Source of the DNA: Psoroptes ovis
Taxonomy: Eukaryota; Arthropoda; Arachnida; Sarcoptiformes; Psoroptidae
NCBI GenBank assembly: GCA_002943765.1
Contig: PQWQ01000016.1
Span: 992,001-1,056,000 of the forward strand
DNA: 64,000 nucleotides
Direction: 5' to 3'
A program made the translations under genes and the position numbers. Every line of letters starts with the position of its first letter. Position 1 is the stretch's first letter. This document shows, piece after piece, positions 1 through 13,618 of this stretch. Under the pieces are notes generated by a model. That model searched no databases, had not been told where the DNA came from, and was given only the letters and a program-made list of their open reading frames with translations.

Positions 1-1479
1 ATCATTCGAATCATTGAATTTTTGAGCTAAATATGACCAAAAATGCTCTATGGTATCAATTATTTCATCATTATTCGATTGTTTATATGATAATATGAAT
101 CCATATTTATATTTGAAAAATCTTAGCGGATTAATTGATGTTATGAGTATGAATATACGTAATTTTATTGGTTGATCATTAGTATAGCGTATAACTTGTT
201 GAATTAAATGTTGTCGTATTAGAATCGGAGAAAATGTTGATGATTTCAAGTGTAATTGCTGCTGCTGTTGTTGTTTTCTTAAAGCTAAACGATTAATTTG
301 TATAATTCGTGATCGATGCAATTTGGAAAATATATCCAATGGCTCGGTTACGTGGTTATTTATCAAAAATTTATTATTTTTATCATCATAAAAATATTGT
401 TGATGATGATCATGATGATTATGATCATATTCAAGGGTCCAATTAGTTTGATAGCCTAATGTATCGGATACATCAAGAAATTTTTGAAAATTTTTTGGCA
501 GTATAAAACAAATCGGTGATAATGGTTGTTGTCGTAGTGTTGGATATTGTTTTATCAAATCAAATAGTTCACATAGCGAATCAGATTTGACGATTAGATT
601 CGTTATTTTATCGAAATTATTTTTGATTATACGAACATTATTATTATTATCATGTCCAAAATCATTAATTAATTGTTTTGATTGTCGTGAAGAATCAATA
701 ATTAAAATATCACAATAATTCATTGAATTAATAAGGGTTAAATTTACAATTTTATAATAATAAAGTTTCAATTTTGCTTCATATTTTTCGTGGACCAAAT
801 CTTCGATAGCTTCATTATCATCATCATCATCATTTGTCCATGATTGATCAGATAAAGGCCAATAAATCCGGCGAATTTTTTCATTTCGACATTTATCATG
901 TAGAACTGATTGTTTTATCTATTCAAAGATAAAAATTATAAGGCTATAACCACTTACAACTTGAATAAACAGCATCAATATATTTACCTTTTCAAATGAA
1001 ATATCAAGGCTGTTTTTCAAATATTTATTATTACCAAAACCATTCGGATACTTGATCGCTTCGGTTGCTTTGATTAGGGTTTTCAATTTAAATTCAATTA
1101 GATCAATTGTATCATTGAAATTATTATTATATTGAGCATTTTGATTATCGATAATGTTTGTAGTTTTAAATGTATTTGATACATTATTGCTATTGCTATT
1201 ACTATTTAAATTGTAAAAATTTTCATTAAAAAAATATAAATATGAATTGTCCACAAATGTTTCAGTCGATGATGATGATTCATTTGATTGTTGCTGTTGC
1301 TGCTGTTGTTGTTGTTGTTGTTGTAAAACATAAATATTTATCAAATAAATACTGATGAATAGTAAACAAATTGTTATGGCTAATAACAATGTAAATAAAT
1401 GTCTAAGTAGATGCCAATTTTTGGCCACCAATTGTACGAAATGTTTAATAAATTCCGTTTTTCGGTGCTTGGTTTTCAT
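1..1479 (-). CDS. Membrane-anchored TTLL-like protein, degenerate (5' part, runs off left edge)
   Basis: Two exons are visible: 1479-988 (164 codons, ATG at 1479) and 918-1 (306 codons, still open at the edge). They are joined in phase 0 by a 69-bp intron (donor AAG|GTAAAT, acceptor GAATAG). A later in-frame GTAAGT donor would give a 39-bp intron and 10 extra residues. The N-terminus has one strong hydrophobic segment (about residues 25-53), then a poly-Gln run and a Ser/Asn-rich stalk, so it looks like a single-pass anchor. Exon 2 resembles the tubulin tyrosine ligase-like family: an ICFILPKNFQKF stretch, then KLRIFILITSINPLRFF, matching the family's KFDLRxYVLVTSxxPLR. Key ATP-grasp residues seem lost: the lysine of the family KP motif aligns with Glu356, and the Asp of KFDLR with Lys416. 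It is probably a non-catalytic or highly divergent TTLL. Family fairly sure; function unknown. Confidence 0.72.
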
Positions 1480-4400
1480 TGTATTTGATTTCGGTTACCG
1501 ATTCATTGGTTAGTTCATTTAAATTTAAATCCAGAATTCATCCAAGATTCATGAATTGAATAAGTGGAAAAAAAAGTGTTCCAAGTTTCGTTTAAAGGGT
1601 ACATTTGAAGCATTACATAGCTGAATATCTTGTATTGAATCTGTTTAGAAATGATTAAAATTTGAATTTAAATTTATTTTCAATAATTGAAATATGGTAA
1701 AATAGATCAATCATTTAATGTTTTTTGAAATTAAAAATTGAAAACAATAAGGCCAATCTTACAAAGCCAATTTTAAAGCGAGAAAAATAAAAAAAAATTA
1801 ATTTCTATGGAAATCACTTTTCGAAAAATATATGTGTGTGTGTATGAAATGAATATCTGATTCAAATTTGACATGTAATTGAAATAAATTTTGAAAAATT
1901 TCAAAATTAAATTTTTTACACCATTTTCTATGGTGGTCTCAATGAATGAATGAATGAATGGATGGATTGAAATGTTAATTTCAAGTCAAAAAAAAACTTG
2001 AAAAAAATTGAAATTAATATATTGAAAATTCATTGATTCAATGATCCATAGATTCAATGATACATGTGCAGATGATATTTTAGTTAAATTGAATTTAGAA
2101 TTTGAATAATGCTAAATATATTCACAAAATTATTCACAAATATTTTTGTTAAATTATTTTCTCACAAATTAAATGAATTATCATTTAACATCATCATCAT
2201 GAATTAACATAGCTATTTGCTCGCTTATGATACTTTGATCTAAATTTAAATAAATTCTAATTAGTGATTTGAATTGAAACAACAAAACAAATGATATTCG
2301 ATGTTCTCTGTTGAATTCAACACAAATATTTTCATTTAAAAATTCCTAAAGCTTTGAAAACATTGATTAGTAATTTTTATTTGAAATGAATCTATTTGTT
2401 TAATTAAGTTTTGATTATTCAGTATCAGATTCTTTGTGATTATATTGTGTTAATTTTTATTTCATTTGATTATTTTGATACAAAATAATCAAATGTCTGT
2501 CAAACAAATTTCATTATCAGTAATTATTTGTAATTAAAAACAAAAAAAAATTAACAAAATGTCACAATGTTTGTGAGAGATTTCTGAAAATTAATGAACA
2601 TTTTTGCCGATTTCGAAAAATGTAAATCTTTGGCTGACAAATTTATCACCATTTTTGTTGTGTTGTTGTTGTTGTTTGTCGTTTGTTTGAAATGGATTCT
2701 CTTGAATTCATTGATCCAATGAAATTCAAACATTTTCCAATGTATTCACAGTGTCATTGTACAAAGAATCGAAAGGTAATGAATGAATGAATGAATTTGA
2801 TAAACGATCAAAGCTGAATTATTGAATGAATTATGTTTTTTGTTGTAAAGTCTTTGTTTGGGTCCATTCTTTTTTTCCCTTTATATCCTTCACATCGATT
2901 CATTGATTTCAAGGGTTTGTTATTTGGTCATTATTTTTTGATTTAAATCTCCATTTTTTTTTCTCGTCTGAATTTGATACATGGATTATATAACAATGAA
3001 TGTTGTCATTGATATAGATTATTATCACACTGATGATGATGATGATGGTGATTGTCGTTATTGAAGCTTTAATACTTTGATCATTATTTTTTTTCGGGTC
3101 CATTTTATATTTACTGCTGTACAAACACTAACATTCCAAGTGAAACAAGTGATTTAAGCTTTGTTATTTGAATTGAAGAATCAATAAATGTCATAATTCA
3201 TTTGTATGCGAATAAATCTTTCAAAAAAAAAAAATAAATAAATAAATAAATAAATCTTTTCATATGAAAATGAATGAATTAAACGAATATATAAGAAATG
3301 TTTCCGATATTTTCATTGAGTCTACGAGATTTTCTTGTCCTGGAGCCCACAGAATCGGCAGACAATGGCCAAGTTATTTGCCTACAAAGCTAGGCTTTGA
3401 TCATCGGTTCTCATTTTTATTATTTTTTGATGACGCCACCAAACTTGGATAGGCTATGATCACAGTGTTTTTGCCATGGAAAAAATGATAATTTTAAAAT
3501 CAAATTCCAAAATCCAAACGCCAATGAAACCAAAATGAAATTCATGAAGACACATGCTGTGTATGTGTGTGTGTGTTTATATTGTAGTCCATTGATTCAA
3601 TTCAATTCTGGTTGTTCACTTCTTTTGAATTGAATTAAAATAATAAAATAATAATAATCCTACAATGTTTTATTGCTGAATTAATACTTGACAGTTTTGA
3701 TTTTTTGGATAAATTTCAATCTCTTCTAAATTCATTTGATATTAAGCCATTGAAGCCATTAAGCCATTGAATTAAGATGGAGGTTTTCGAGGCAATTTTC
3801 ACTTGAAAATCACCCTAAAAAAATCAATTCTAAAAAATTCTTACATTTTACCCTTTCTTTCTTGTCGAATAATATCGGAAATTTTATTGAAATTTTGCAT
3901 TTAAATCATAATTTTTTGATTTGAAATTTCAGAATTTCGAAATTTCTTATTATCTCCGACTCTTTCTCTCTCTTTTTGCTTTAAACAGTTAATTAATATT
4001 TGATGATTTTTCAAATTTTTTTCTGAAAATAAATCCCATTATATTCATTGATTTATATGCTAAATAACTGCCATATGTACTCTTCTATTACGTACTATTT
4101 TAGCAATAAAAATTCATCAAAGAAAAAAAATCGATACTATTTATAATAATAATAATAATAATCAAAATTTGATTCAATAAAACATTTATCGAAAAGGTTC
4201 ATTGTTGTTCATTGTTTTTGTTTGTTTTGTTTCTGTTTTTGTTTTGTTTCAATTATTATTTTCATAAAGAAAACATTGAGATAAAAGAAAAACCATAACA
4301 ACTCGATCGATTGATTATTGATCAGTGATTGATTTTTTTTTTTTTTTGGCAAAATATTTCATTTCAAATTGAATCGAAATTGAAAAGAAATTGCCCGAAT

Positions 4401-7400
4401 CACTGGCGAAATTATTCCAAAAATTATTCCGAAAAAATTGTTCAAAAAATTCAATTTCTGTCAATCTTCAGTAAGATTTTGTGGCAAATTAAGCTTTTCA
4501 TTTCGAAGCTAATTTAATCCTTTAATGCTTGAAATAATTTTGAATTTTTATTGTTGAATTTTAAGAGAAACAAAAATTGAAAATTGTTCGGAGCAAATGT
4601 CAATCAAATTTCCAATGAAATTCGATTGACATTTGCTCAATAATTGCATGTAATTCCTTGTCAATCATTTCATCTTGAATATATTTTTCATTGATTGATC
4701 GATAGATTCAACATAACCCATTAAACCATCTATTGATTATTGAAATTTTTAAAATTTCACACACACACACACACAAAAACAAAAACAAAGCAATGATTAT
4801 TTCCAATGATTATTATCACCATTGAGTGAATTTGCCATTTTTTTTTTACAAAAACCATTTCTTCAAACCATTTCAACACTTTTACTTTCGACAATCAGAA
4901 AAAAATTGTCCTGAACACAAAATAAAACATCTTGAAAACATTAATTCTCAGACATATTTTGTCAATGATTTCTGTATATATCTCTCATCACAAATACGAA
5001 CGATACGAATTGTACGATTTCAATTTAAGGTTTTGCACTCATTTTGTTTGATTCCCATTGTTTTCACCCTCGAAAAAAATCATTATCCATTTGAGAAAAG
5101 CATTCACAAACACAAACACAAAAACATATATATGAATGTATTTTATTATTTGTTTAGTATTTTGATCATAAAATAGATTTTTCAAAAACATTTTCAACAT
5201 TTTCAATCTTGATTCTTATTATATCAAAAACATTTATTTTTATTATTATTATTATCAAATGTATCATCGGTAATGATGATCATGATGATGCTGATAATAG
5301 AAATAATAATAATAAATGATGATAACATGTACTCGTGTATTTTTTATTATTATTATTATTTCAATTTCAATTTATGACAAATTTTTTTTTGAACAAATTC
5401 AGAAAAATAATGGAACATCCAATAATAATAAGCCCCCCCCATACCTTTTATCGAGTATTTACGATTTTCAATGTTCTTTCTTTTATTACTCTATGATCAG
5501 AAAATATATTATTTGAATAAATACATTGAATTTTGAAAAATGAAAATTGACAAGAATCAAATATTTCCATTTGAAAAAACAAAACAATTGTTCAATTTTC
5601 AAAAAAATAAAAATAAAACAATGTCATGCAGTGAAAACACCTTTTATCCGTATGTGACAGAGGTACCATTGTTTTTCTATGGAATTTTGCAAATTGTGTT
5701 TTTTTTGAAAGTTTCCCTTTGATTGTTAGAATTGACTGTCATCGAAAATGCATCAATTTTTTTTTTGATAAATTTCTTCGCTTTTCCGGCTTAGAATAGA
5801 TCTAAAATTTTGTATATTCATCGAGCAAATCAATGGAAAAATAATAAATAAATAAACAAAATGAAATGTTCTCGCATTGCCAAAGTAATATAATCCGATT
5901 TTACGCCTTGTTGAACCAATTTGACACTTTTTTTGTTTGGTTTTGTTTGTTTGTTTATTTGTTTGTGTTTGTTTCACGATTGAAACATCTTGTCAATCGA
6001 CGATGAGAGTATTTCTTTCTTTTTTTTTTGTCAAAGAACCTTGTACGAAACAAAATTCAAGAATTTACAAAAATTCAATTTATAAAAGTTGATACCTTGA
6101 AATTTAGACATTGGCAAAGTGAAAATCATGACCAAAATTGTCTATGAATGTCTATGAATTCCTTTTCCTTGAAAATGAACCGAATTCCTTTGAATTTTTT
6201 GACAAAATATATATTCATTCATTCCTGTAAGTATGACAGATAATTAAGCACCAACAATGTGATTACATGCGAATCGATTACATTTGAACATAAATAAATA
6301 AATAAAAATAAATAAATAAATTCTTTCAAAATAAATAATTATATACACACAACAAAAAACAAAATTTAATTAGAATCAATGTGAAAAATGATCAGAATTC
6401 ATTGTGAAATGCAAGCAAAAACCATAACCCTTGCATTCCTCTGTCTAATAGCTTTGAATATAGAAATGTACACATTTATTTATTCATACATTTCGTTCAT
6501 TAAAATGTATACATAAAATGTAAAATGCTTAAATAAATTTTCATTATCATTATAATTTATGTTTTTTTTTCAATGTCTTTGAAACAATTGAAATTTAGCT
6601 GAATGAATGAAAAAAAATAAAAAATATTTAAATCTCAATCAAATGAATGAATGTTTCAATGTTTTTATCATTAATTCATCCATTCGTTCATCCATTCATC
6701 CTTTCATTTATTCAATTCAATTCAAAGATGTAAAACAAATTTTTAATCAAGTTTTTTACAGCTCTCTTTGATTCCATTAATTCATTTATTTATTATTTTG
6801 TTTTTGAATGTGTAAATAATTTGAATATATTTATCATTTGATATTTATTCATTTTCTCATTTTAAATATTCAATGTTTTTTTTTCAATGGTTAATCGTTT
6901 TTTTTCTCTTTTCAAACAATTTATATATGTTTTGAATGTGTGTGTGTGTGTATGAGCAAATCTTCGAAAAAAAACTCGATTAATTGATGAATCGATTTCG
7001 TATTTTAGCATCCATTATGCCTTGATGAATATTTGTTGAAGAATATTTAACTTTCTTTGTGGAATTTTTCCTTTAAAGAAAAATATTCATTTAAGACGAT
7101 AAAAAATTCTTGAAATTATTCGAAAAATTGAAAATAAACAAAAGAATCTTGAGAATAATGAATAGCTAAGATGATTCAATGATTTAAAAATAATATTGCT
7201 TCAAGGAATTTCAATTCTTTTTATTATTATTATTATTATTATTTTCATTTTTCTTTGATTCAAATAAAATTTCGAAAAAAAACATATTTGAATCATTTGA
7301 ATAAAAAAAAATCATTCAAAAATATGGTAAATATTCATAGTTCACCAGTGGATAGACATTGTATCAAATGTATTTCATTTCGAAAGCACTATTTTAAATC

Positions 7401-7423
7401 TTTCGATAGAATGTAAATATATA
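1480..7423. other. Intergenic, simple-repeat-rich; no gene supported
   Basis: This is the upstream flank of the TTLL-like gene, then AT-rich spacer. It holds short (TGAA)n, (AATA)n, (GT)n and (AAT)n runs and many poly-A/T tracts. Short open frames here are low-complexity or too short to support. A less repetitive, more GC-rich patch lies at about 3325-3480, with a short open frame of no family I recognise. A strong hairpin lies at 4591-4638 and is listed separately. Confidence 0.6.
4591..4638. repeat. Inverted repeat, 21-bp arms, 6-bp loop
   Basis: The left arm (4591-4611) begins GAGCAAATGTCAATC and pairs with 4618-4638, with a single mismatch, around a 6-base loop. Neither arm is simple-sequence DNA. 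It could be a cruciform, a remnant of a short inverted-repeat transposon, or a transcribed hairpin. The loop is too tight for a typical miRNA precursor. Confidence 0.8.
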
Positions 7424-7425
7424 TA

Positions 7426-7504
7426 TTGGGTTGTCCAATAAGTTCTTGCCGTTTTTCAAATGAAAAAAATTTAAAAAACGGCAAGAACTTATGGGACAAC
7501 CTAA
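7426..7504. mobile_element. Mariner-type MITE, near-perfect hairpin (class a)
   Basis: A 79-bp element flanked by TA on both sides. The ends read TTGGGTTGTCCAATAAGTTC and, inverted, GAACTTATGGGACAACCTAA. The terminal repeats run nearly to the centre (GCCGTTTTT and AAAAACGGC). TA target duplication and TTAGGTTGTC-like ends are typical of mariner derivatives. It has no coding capacity. Confidence 0.85.
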
Positions 7505-10482
7505 TATATCAAAAGAATGCAAAAATTCTCAAAGGATTTTTTTTTTGTTTTCTTCGATGTCATCATCATCATCATCATGATCATCATTCAATATTTGATC
7601 ATTTATTTTGATTATTTTCTATTTCATTCATTCATTCATTCATTCATTCATTCATTTATATATTTGAATAAATAAGAAAATATTTCCTATTTTGGTTATT
7701 ATTTCGATGAATAATTTCATTTTACGTGTTCATTTTTCAAGTTGTTTTCCATTCGTTTCCCATTCTGTTTCCATTCGAAAAAATTCAATCTTCTTCTTCA
7801 GTTTTTCTTCCATTTGAAAAGCTTGAAAAAATGGTAAAATAGATTTGTTCCTTTGACTATTTCATTTTGTTGAAATTTTTTCAAAAAAAAAAAAAAAAAA
7901 AGTTTCAAATATTCAATTTTTAAAAGTCAACACACAAACAAAATACAAATACCCACAGTGGTAAAAAAAAAAAGTAATAAAAGTTTTTTTCCATTTGTTC
8001 TGTTTCCATTTGTTTTCAATTGAATTTGTGTGTTTCATTTTAAAATTTTTCAAACCAGAAAAAAAAGTGAAAACTTTGTTCCCTTTGAAAAAAAAACAGT
8101 AGGAGAATATGAATGGAAGCTGAATTCAACGAATACATTTTCTTTGAGTTGAATGAAAGAGAGAAAATTTTCAAATTTTTCGCTTCCCATACCCGAAAAC
8201 AAGGACCGCGAAAATAAAAGAAAAAATAAATATCAATTTTCAATATTTGGAAAAAAATTGTGGTTTCAATTTCACAATCGGCAGAAATATTTTTGCTTTT
8301 TGCGACCCAAAATTATTTGTCAAAGTGAAATGAATTCAAAAAAAAAAAAAAAAATTGAATAAATTCTGGTTAATTCAAATATACAATGAATAAATTCATT
8401 GTATTCATTCATTGTATTCATTCAAATAGTGAGAAAAAATATGAATACATTTCAATGTTTCAATATTTTTTCTCTTTTTTACCTTTTTGTTTGTTCACCA
8501 AGTTCAATATGAATTCAAATATGATAATTTGCAAGAAATATCAAGCAGAATTTAATACATGCAAATCGAGTATCATCAATTTTTGTTTTTCGATTTTCAA
8601 ATAGATCAGAATCTAATAGAAATTTTCAATTTTTCCACTGAAAATTTTGGCCAGATTTTGGTCAAATTTGGCCCTGAAAATGACCTGAAATTCTTCGATA
8701 AATCCATTGACAAATGATTCGAGAAAACAAACAAGTGTTTATTCGTTTATATTTAGAAAATATGCTTCAAAATATATCCTGTTTAACTCCAAGATTTGTC
8801 ATAAATCTGGTTGATATAAATGCGAATGAATTGATTCAATTCAATTCATTCCATGAGTTAATCTCGAATGCTCATTGATTTTCTTTATTTCCATCTCCAT
8901 CTCTCTCTCTCTCTCTCTCGCTCTGTCTTTTCAAATATTTACAATCGAGATGTTTTACATTGCTTTGTTTCATTATTATTATTATTATTATTACAACATT
9001 CAAATTCAACATTATTTGTACACTTTGAATTGTTTGCACATTTATTCATTTATTTCATTTATTTATTTACTTGTTCATTTATTTATTTATTTATTATGAT
9101 ATGTTCTTGTAATCATAATAATAATAATAATAATAGTAACAATAACAATAAACAGTGCACACAATGAATGAATGAAATGAATGAATGAATGAAAGAAATG
9201 AATGAATCAATGAATGAATTCTAAACAAAAGCAAACAAAATACGAAATGAAACGAAATAAAACATATTCACATATCATTCTTAATTGATTTAGCCCTTTG
9301 CTTTTTTGGTTAAGGTTGTTGAATTCTATCGGAATCATATTTGAATTCAATCAGATTTTATGGTCTTCTTTTATTGTTTTTTTCTTCAAAATCATTTGAT
9401 TATCATTATTCAGAATTCAAGTATGAATACGAAAAAAAATAATTTTCCATTCGAAAATCTAATAATAATAATATCGGAATAAAATTGAATTTTCATTTCA
9501 TTTTCTCAATACAAAAAAAAAATCCAACAGAATTCAATTCAATTCAATAAGAATATAATGTATTTTTTCATCTTCAAAATCAAATTCCGAACTGATTTGT
9601 GATTCAAAATTGAATTATAATAAAATAGAATTGTTTATTTTGAAATTTGTTTATTTTTCAAAAAAATTTATTTGAATTTTGGCGAATAAAACTTGAAATT
9701 CACATCATCATCACAGCTCTCCATGAGTTATATATATTCTGCTCATTGATTAATTGATGCATTTCGGATGCCAAAACAAAATGAATGAAACCAATGAATT
9801 CATCAATATTCGATGAATTTTTCATTGAATTCAATGCTAAAATTTTCATTGATTTTAAACCGACATTTCCCATAGAAAAAAAAAGTAAATGGCAAAAATA
9901 AACAATACAAACATATTTGGATAGATTTTCGATTATTTATTAACGTTTTTTTTTCATTTTAATTTCATTTAATCATAGTGAATTCAAAATATTCATTGAA
10001 TTCTATTTTTATATTCATTTTGTTTGTTTCACAAATAAATAAATCAATGAATAAACACATTTGAACATATTCTACACACTTTTGATCATTGTTATTGTTG
10101 TTGTTGCTGCTGCTGTTTGTATTTATTCATTTATTTTCATTATTATTCAATCAAATCAAATCAAATTAAATCGAAATTCTTTATTTTTCGTATTTATTCG
10201 TTAACGAAATTAAAATGAATCGAATCGATCGAAATGTGAATTGAGAAGTACAAATGATTTATTTCGATTTATTTATTTTTGAGTCTATAGGTTTATTCAT
10301 CAATGAGTTGCTTTGTTAAATTGAAAAGTTTTTTCTTGTTTGTTTTGCTTTGGTTTTGTTCTACCGACAATAGTCTTTCAATTTATTTCAGGGGTTTGTT
10401 CGGTAGATGTCCATAATGAATGATTGAGAGGTTGGAATTAAATTTATAGAATTGAATGGCCACCACTTATACACCTTGGATC

Positions 10483-10514
<32 letters not shown>

Positions 10515-12748
10515 ACAATCATAATCGATCATAGACATGATAAACATTTGAATGTCTGGCGATTGATTTGGTAAATTTAAAATGAAAGATATGAAAGATA
10601 TCGATGATGATTTTCAATCAAAGATATGAATCAATCCCATTCAATTTAACTGTAAATTATGTCCAATATTTTCAAATCATCAGATTCCTGATCAAAAACT
10701 GTCATTTTTTTCGCATTTCAAAAACATTTCATCAACATACAATGTCATACAGTGAAGCTACCTTTCATCGGACAAATCAGAGGTGCTTTTAAATGTTTTG
10801 AGAAAATCTTTTGTAAAATTTTCAAATTGAAAACCAGAAGTAAATGATTTATGATTTTGGCTTAAATTTTTCAAAATCAATGAAATTGATTTTGAAAATA
10901 TTCATTGGAAAAACATTCATTCATTCATTGATTTGATATCATTTCTCTCTTCTTGTTCTTTGATGAATGATTATCATTTCATTTCATTTTATTTCGAATA
11001 AAAAAAAAACAAAAATGAACAAAAAATATTTGTTCTGTTTATTTATTTATTTATTTATTTTTATTTGAAATGAAAATGAAATAATGAAATGAAACTCAGT
11101 TCAATTCAATTCAATTCTTCTTTTTGTTTGAAACAAAAATTAATATTTGACACGCAAACCACATAGAACATTCATTTATTTATTCATTTCAATTTATTCA
11201 TTCATTTAAGGGGTAATTGCTGTTTGGTAAATTAATATTTTCATTTTCATTTTTTTGTGTTTTTTTTGTTTTTGAAAATATATTTCGTTTTGTACCTTTC
11301 GTTTCACTATTTTCATTTTGTTTGTACGAATGGATTACGGTAAAAATGAATGAACAAATGAATGAATGAATGATTGAATTTCGTAGAAATACTAATTCAT
11401 TCATTCATTCATTTGTCATGAATCATTAATGAGTGAATTCAATTCAATGAATGAATGAATGAATGAATGAATGAATGGTGTACCATGGTTTTCTCATGGA
11501 ATTTATTTTTCCTTGAATTTTTCTTCTTTTTCGGGTGAAAAAAAAAATATTATTATTAATCATTTTGATATGAAAACAATTCTTCATGAATGTAACATGT
11601 AAAGATGAATAAAGTATTAAAAATAAGTAATTTTTGCTTGAAGCAAACAGCTTATAATTATCATTATTTGTTGCTGTTGCTGTTTGTCGTTGCTGATGTT
11701 GATAATAATTGGATTCATTAAAAATTGAATAATAATAATAATAATTCAATGATAATAATAATAATAATTGTAATAATAATAAATTACATGTATCAAATGA
11801 GAGAATCGAAAAAAAATAGTCGAAAATTATTAATCTCTTGTGACAATTCAATGTGATCTATGATTTTAGCATTTGTTTCTTGTTATTCTTGTATCTTGTT
11901 TCATGTTGTGTATTTTCAAATAAATTAAATTCATCATTTAATAATGATGATTATTATTATTATTATTATTATTATTATCGATGATACCTTTTCGAACACA
12001 TCTTATATTCATTCTTGTTGTTTGTTTCATTTTAATGATAATTATTATGAAAATAACAACAGAAACATACCAATGCTAAGGTTGAATCCTTTCAAAAAAA
12101 ACCAAGAATCCTGTTATATTACTCTGCCTTGGCGCTTCATTTTTTTGCGCTTGAAATTCCCGTGTGAATTTTTCTTTATTTTAACCATTTTCTTACATAT
12201 TATTCTGTTAAATATATGTGTTTATATGTGTAGGCATATGTGTGTGTGTGTGTCGGTGTGTATTTTGTAATATTTTAAAAATAATCAAATGACATCAAGG
12301 GATCCTTGTTTCAAACATTGTTATTATTATTATTATTATTGTCATGATTATTATTATAATAATAATCATCTCTTATTTATGCTTTTAAGGTGGAAATAAT
12401 GATAATAATAATAATCATAATAATAATGAGATGAAATAAGCCAAAATAGTCTAAATATTCAAAGAATATCCAAAATATTCTTGTTCTATGTATGTGTGAC
12501 AGAATATAAATAATCTTATGATGTTTCATTTTTCCCTTTTGTTTTAAATCCAAAGCTTCATTATTTATATTTGTCTGAGACTATTGTTTTGAAATACCAT
12601 TCAAATTCAGTATCGAATAAAAAATTGAAATTTCTTCAACAAAAGTAAACAAAAACAATGTTTTTTTTTCGTGAAATTTTTCGCCTTTTTTTTTCTCCTT
12701 GCTTTGTTCAGTAGTTTGTCTATTTGTTTATTTGTACTTTATATTATA
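7505..12748. other. Intergenic, microsatellite-rich; no gene supported
   Basis: It holds an (ATTC)n array at about 7622-7656, (CT)n at about 8900-8919, (ATT)n at about 8971-8992, a poly-A run of about 28 at 10484-10511, (ATGA)n at about 11446-11477 and (ATT)n at about 11949-11979. Open frames over these repeats translate as homopolymers or Tyr/Ile/His runs and have no coding character. Confidence 0.6.
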
Positions 12749-12829
12749 TTAAGCTGTCCGAAAAGTTCATTCGGCTTAATCAATACAGTTGCTCATTATG
12801 AATCGGCCAGAACTTTTCGGGCAGCCTAA
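12749..12829. mobile_element. Mariner-type MITE (class b)
   Basis: About 81 bp, with ends TTAAGCTGTCCGAAAAGTTC and the inverted GAACTTTTCGGGCAGCCTAA. The subterminal CATTCGGC/CGGCC block is shared with the other class b copies. TA lies on the left; the right flank is slightly changed. Non-coding. Confidence 0.8.
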
Positions 12830-13538
12830 AATATTTGTCAATACAAACAAAACTAAACAAACACTAAACTAAACCCTAAAACAAACAATTTGATACATTT
12901 GTTGATGATGATACACAAATACACATGAATATAATTGAATTTTCTTTGCATTTTATCAAATAAAAACTTTTTTTTTGCTGTCGCTGTTTTGTGCTGTTGA
13001 AAATCCATAAAAGTTTGTATGATATTTGTTTATATGAATTTTTTTTATTTGGTTCAAAAATAAAATTGAATAAAAGTTATTGTTACAAGGACCCGAGAAT
13101 GAAAAAAAAATAAAGATTCATTCTATGAAAACCATGATGAATAAACGAATGAATGACATTCAGAATTCAGAGGGGGGTATACAATGTCTAAGTCTAGTCT
13201 ATGCAAAAATTTTGTTTGATTCATCATCATCATCATCAGCCCCTTAGCCTCTTGATTCAAATAAAACAAAACAAAACAAAGTCGAAAAAAAAAGTTAACC
13301 ATTATTTGACATTTCGATACAAAACAATACGCATACAAACATTGAAACATGAATAAACATTTATTCATTCATTTTTTTTTCTTTGAAATTGGTAACAAAT
13401 TGTTTTATTCAAATATAAATAAATAAATAAAACAAACAAAATGGAAAAAACTTTTATTTATTTATTTATTCATTCATTCATTGTTGAATGACTAAATATC
13501 TGTGTGTATTTGTATTTAGTAGGTTTGTTTTGTTTATA

Positions 13539-13618
13539 TTAAGTTGTCCGGAAAGTTATTGCCGATTATATCGTAGGAAATTATGAAAAAAATCGGCGAA
13601 AACTTATCGGACAACCAA
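13539..13618. mobile_element. Mariner-type MITE
   Basis: An 80-bp element with TA on both sides. The ends read TTAAGTTGTCCGGAAAGTTA and, inverted, AACTTATCGGACAACCAA, with subterminal GCCGATT and AATCGGC. Its interior closely resembles the copy at 48695-48774 (a TCGTAGGAAATTATGA-type core, inverted there). Non-coding. Confidence 0.82.

Noticed and set aside
3264..3452. A small gene in the GC-richer patch
   Set aside because: A 62-codon frame with no family likeness, no splice context and repeats inside; not enough to call.
8868..9167. Overlapping open frames of 99 and 74 codons
   Set aside because: They are (CT)n, (ATT)n and (TTTA)n repeats in two frames.
11444..11851. A 135-codon minus-strand open frame
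   Set aside because: Most of it is (TGAA)n and (AAT)n microsatellite read as protein; no family motif.
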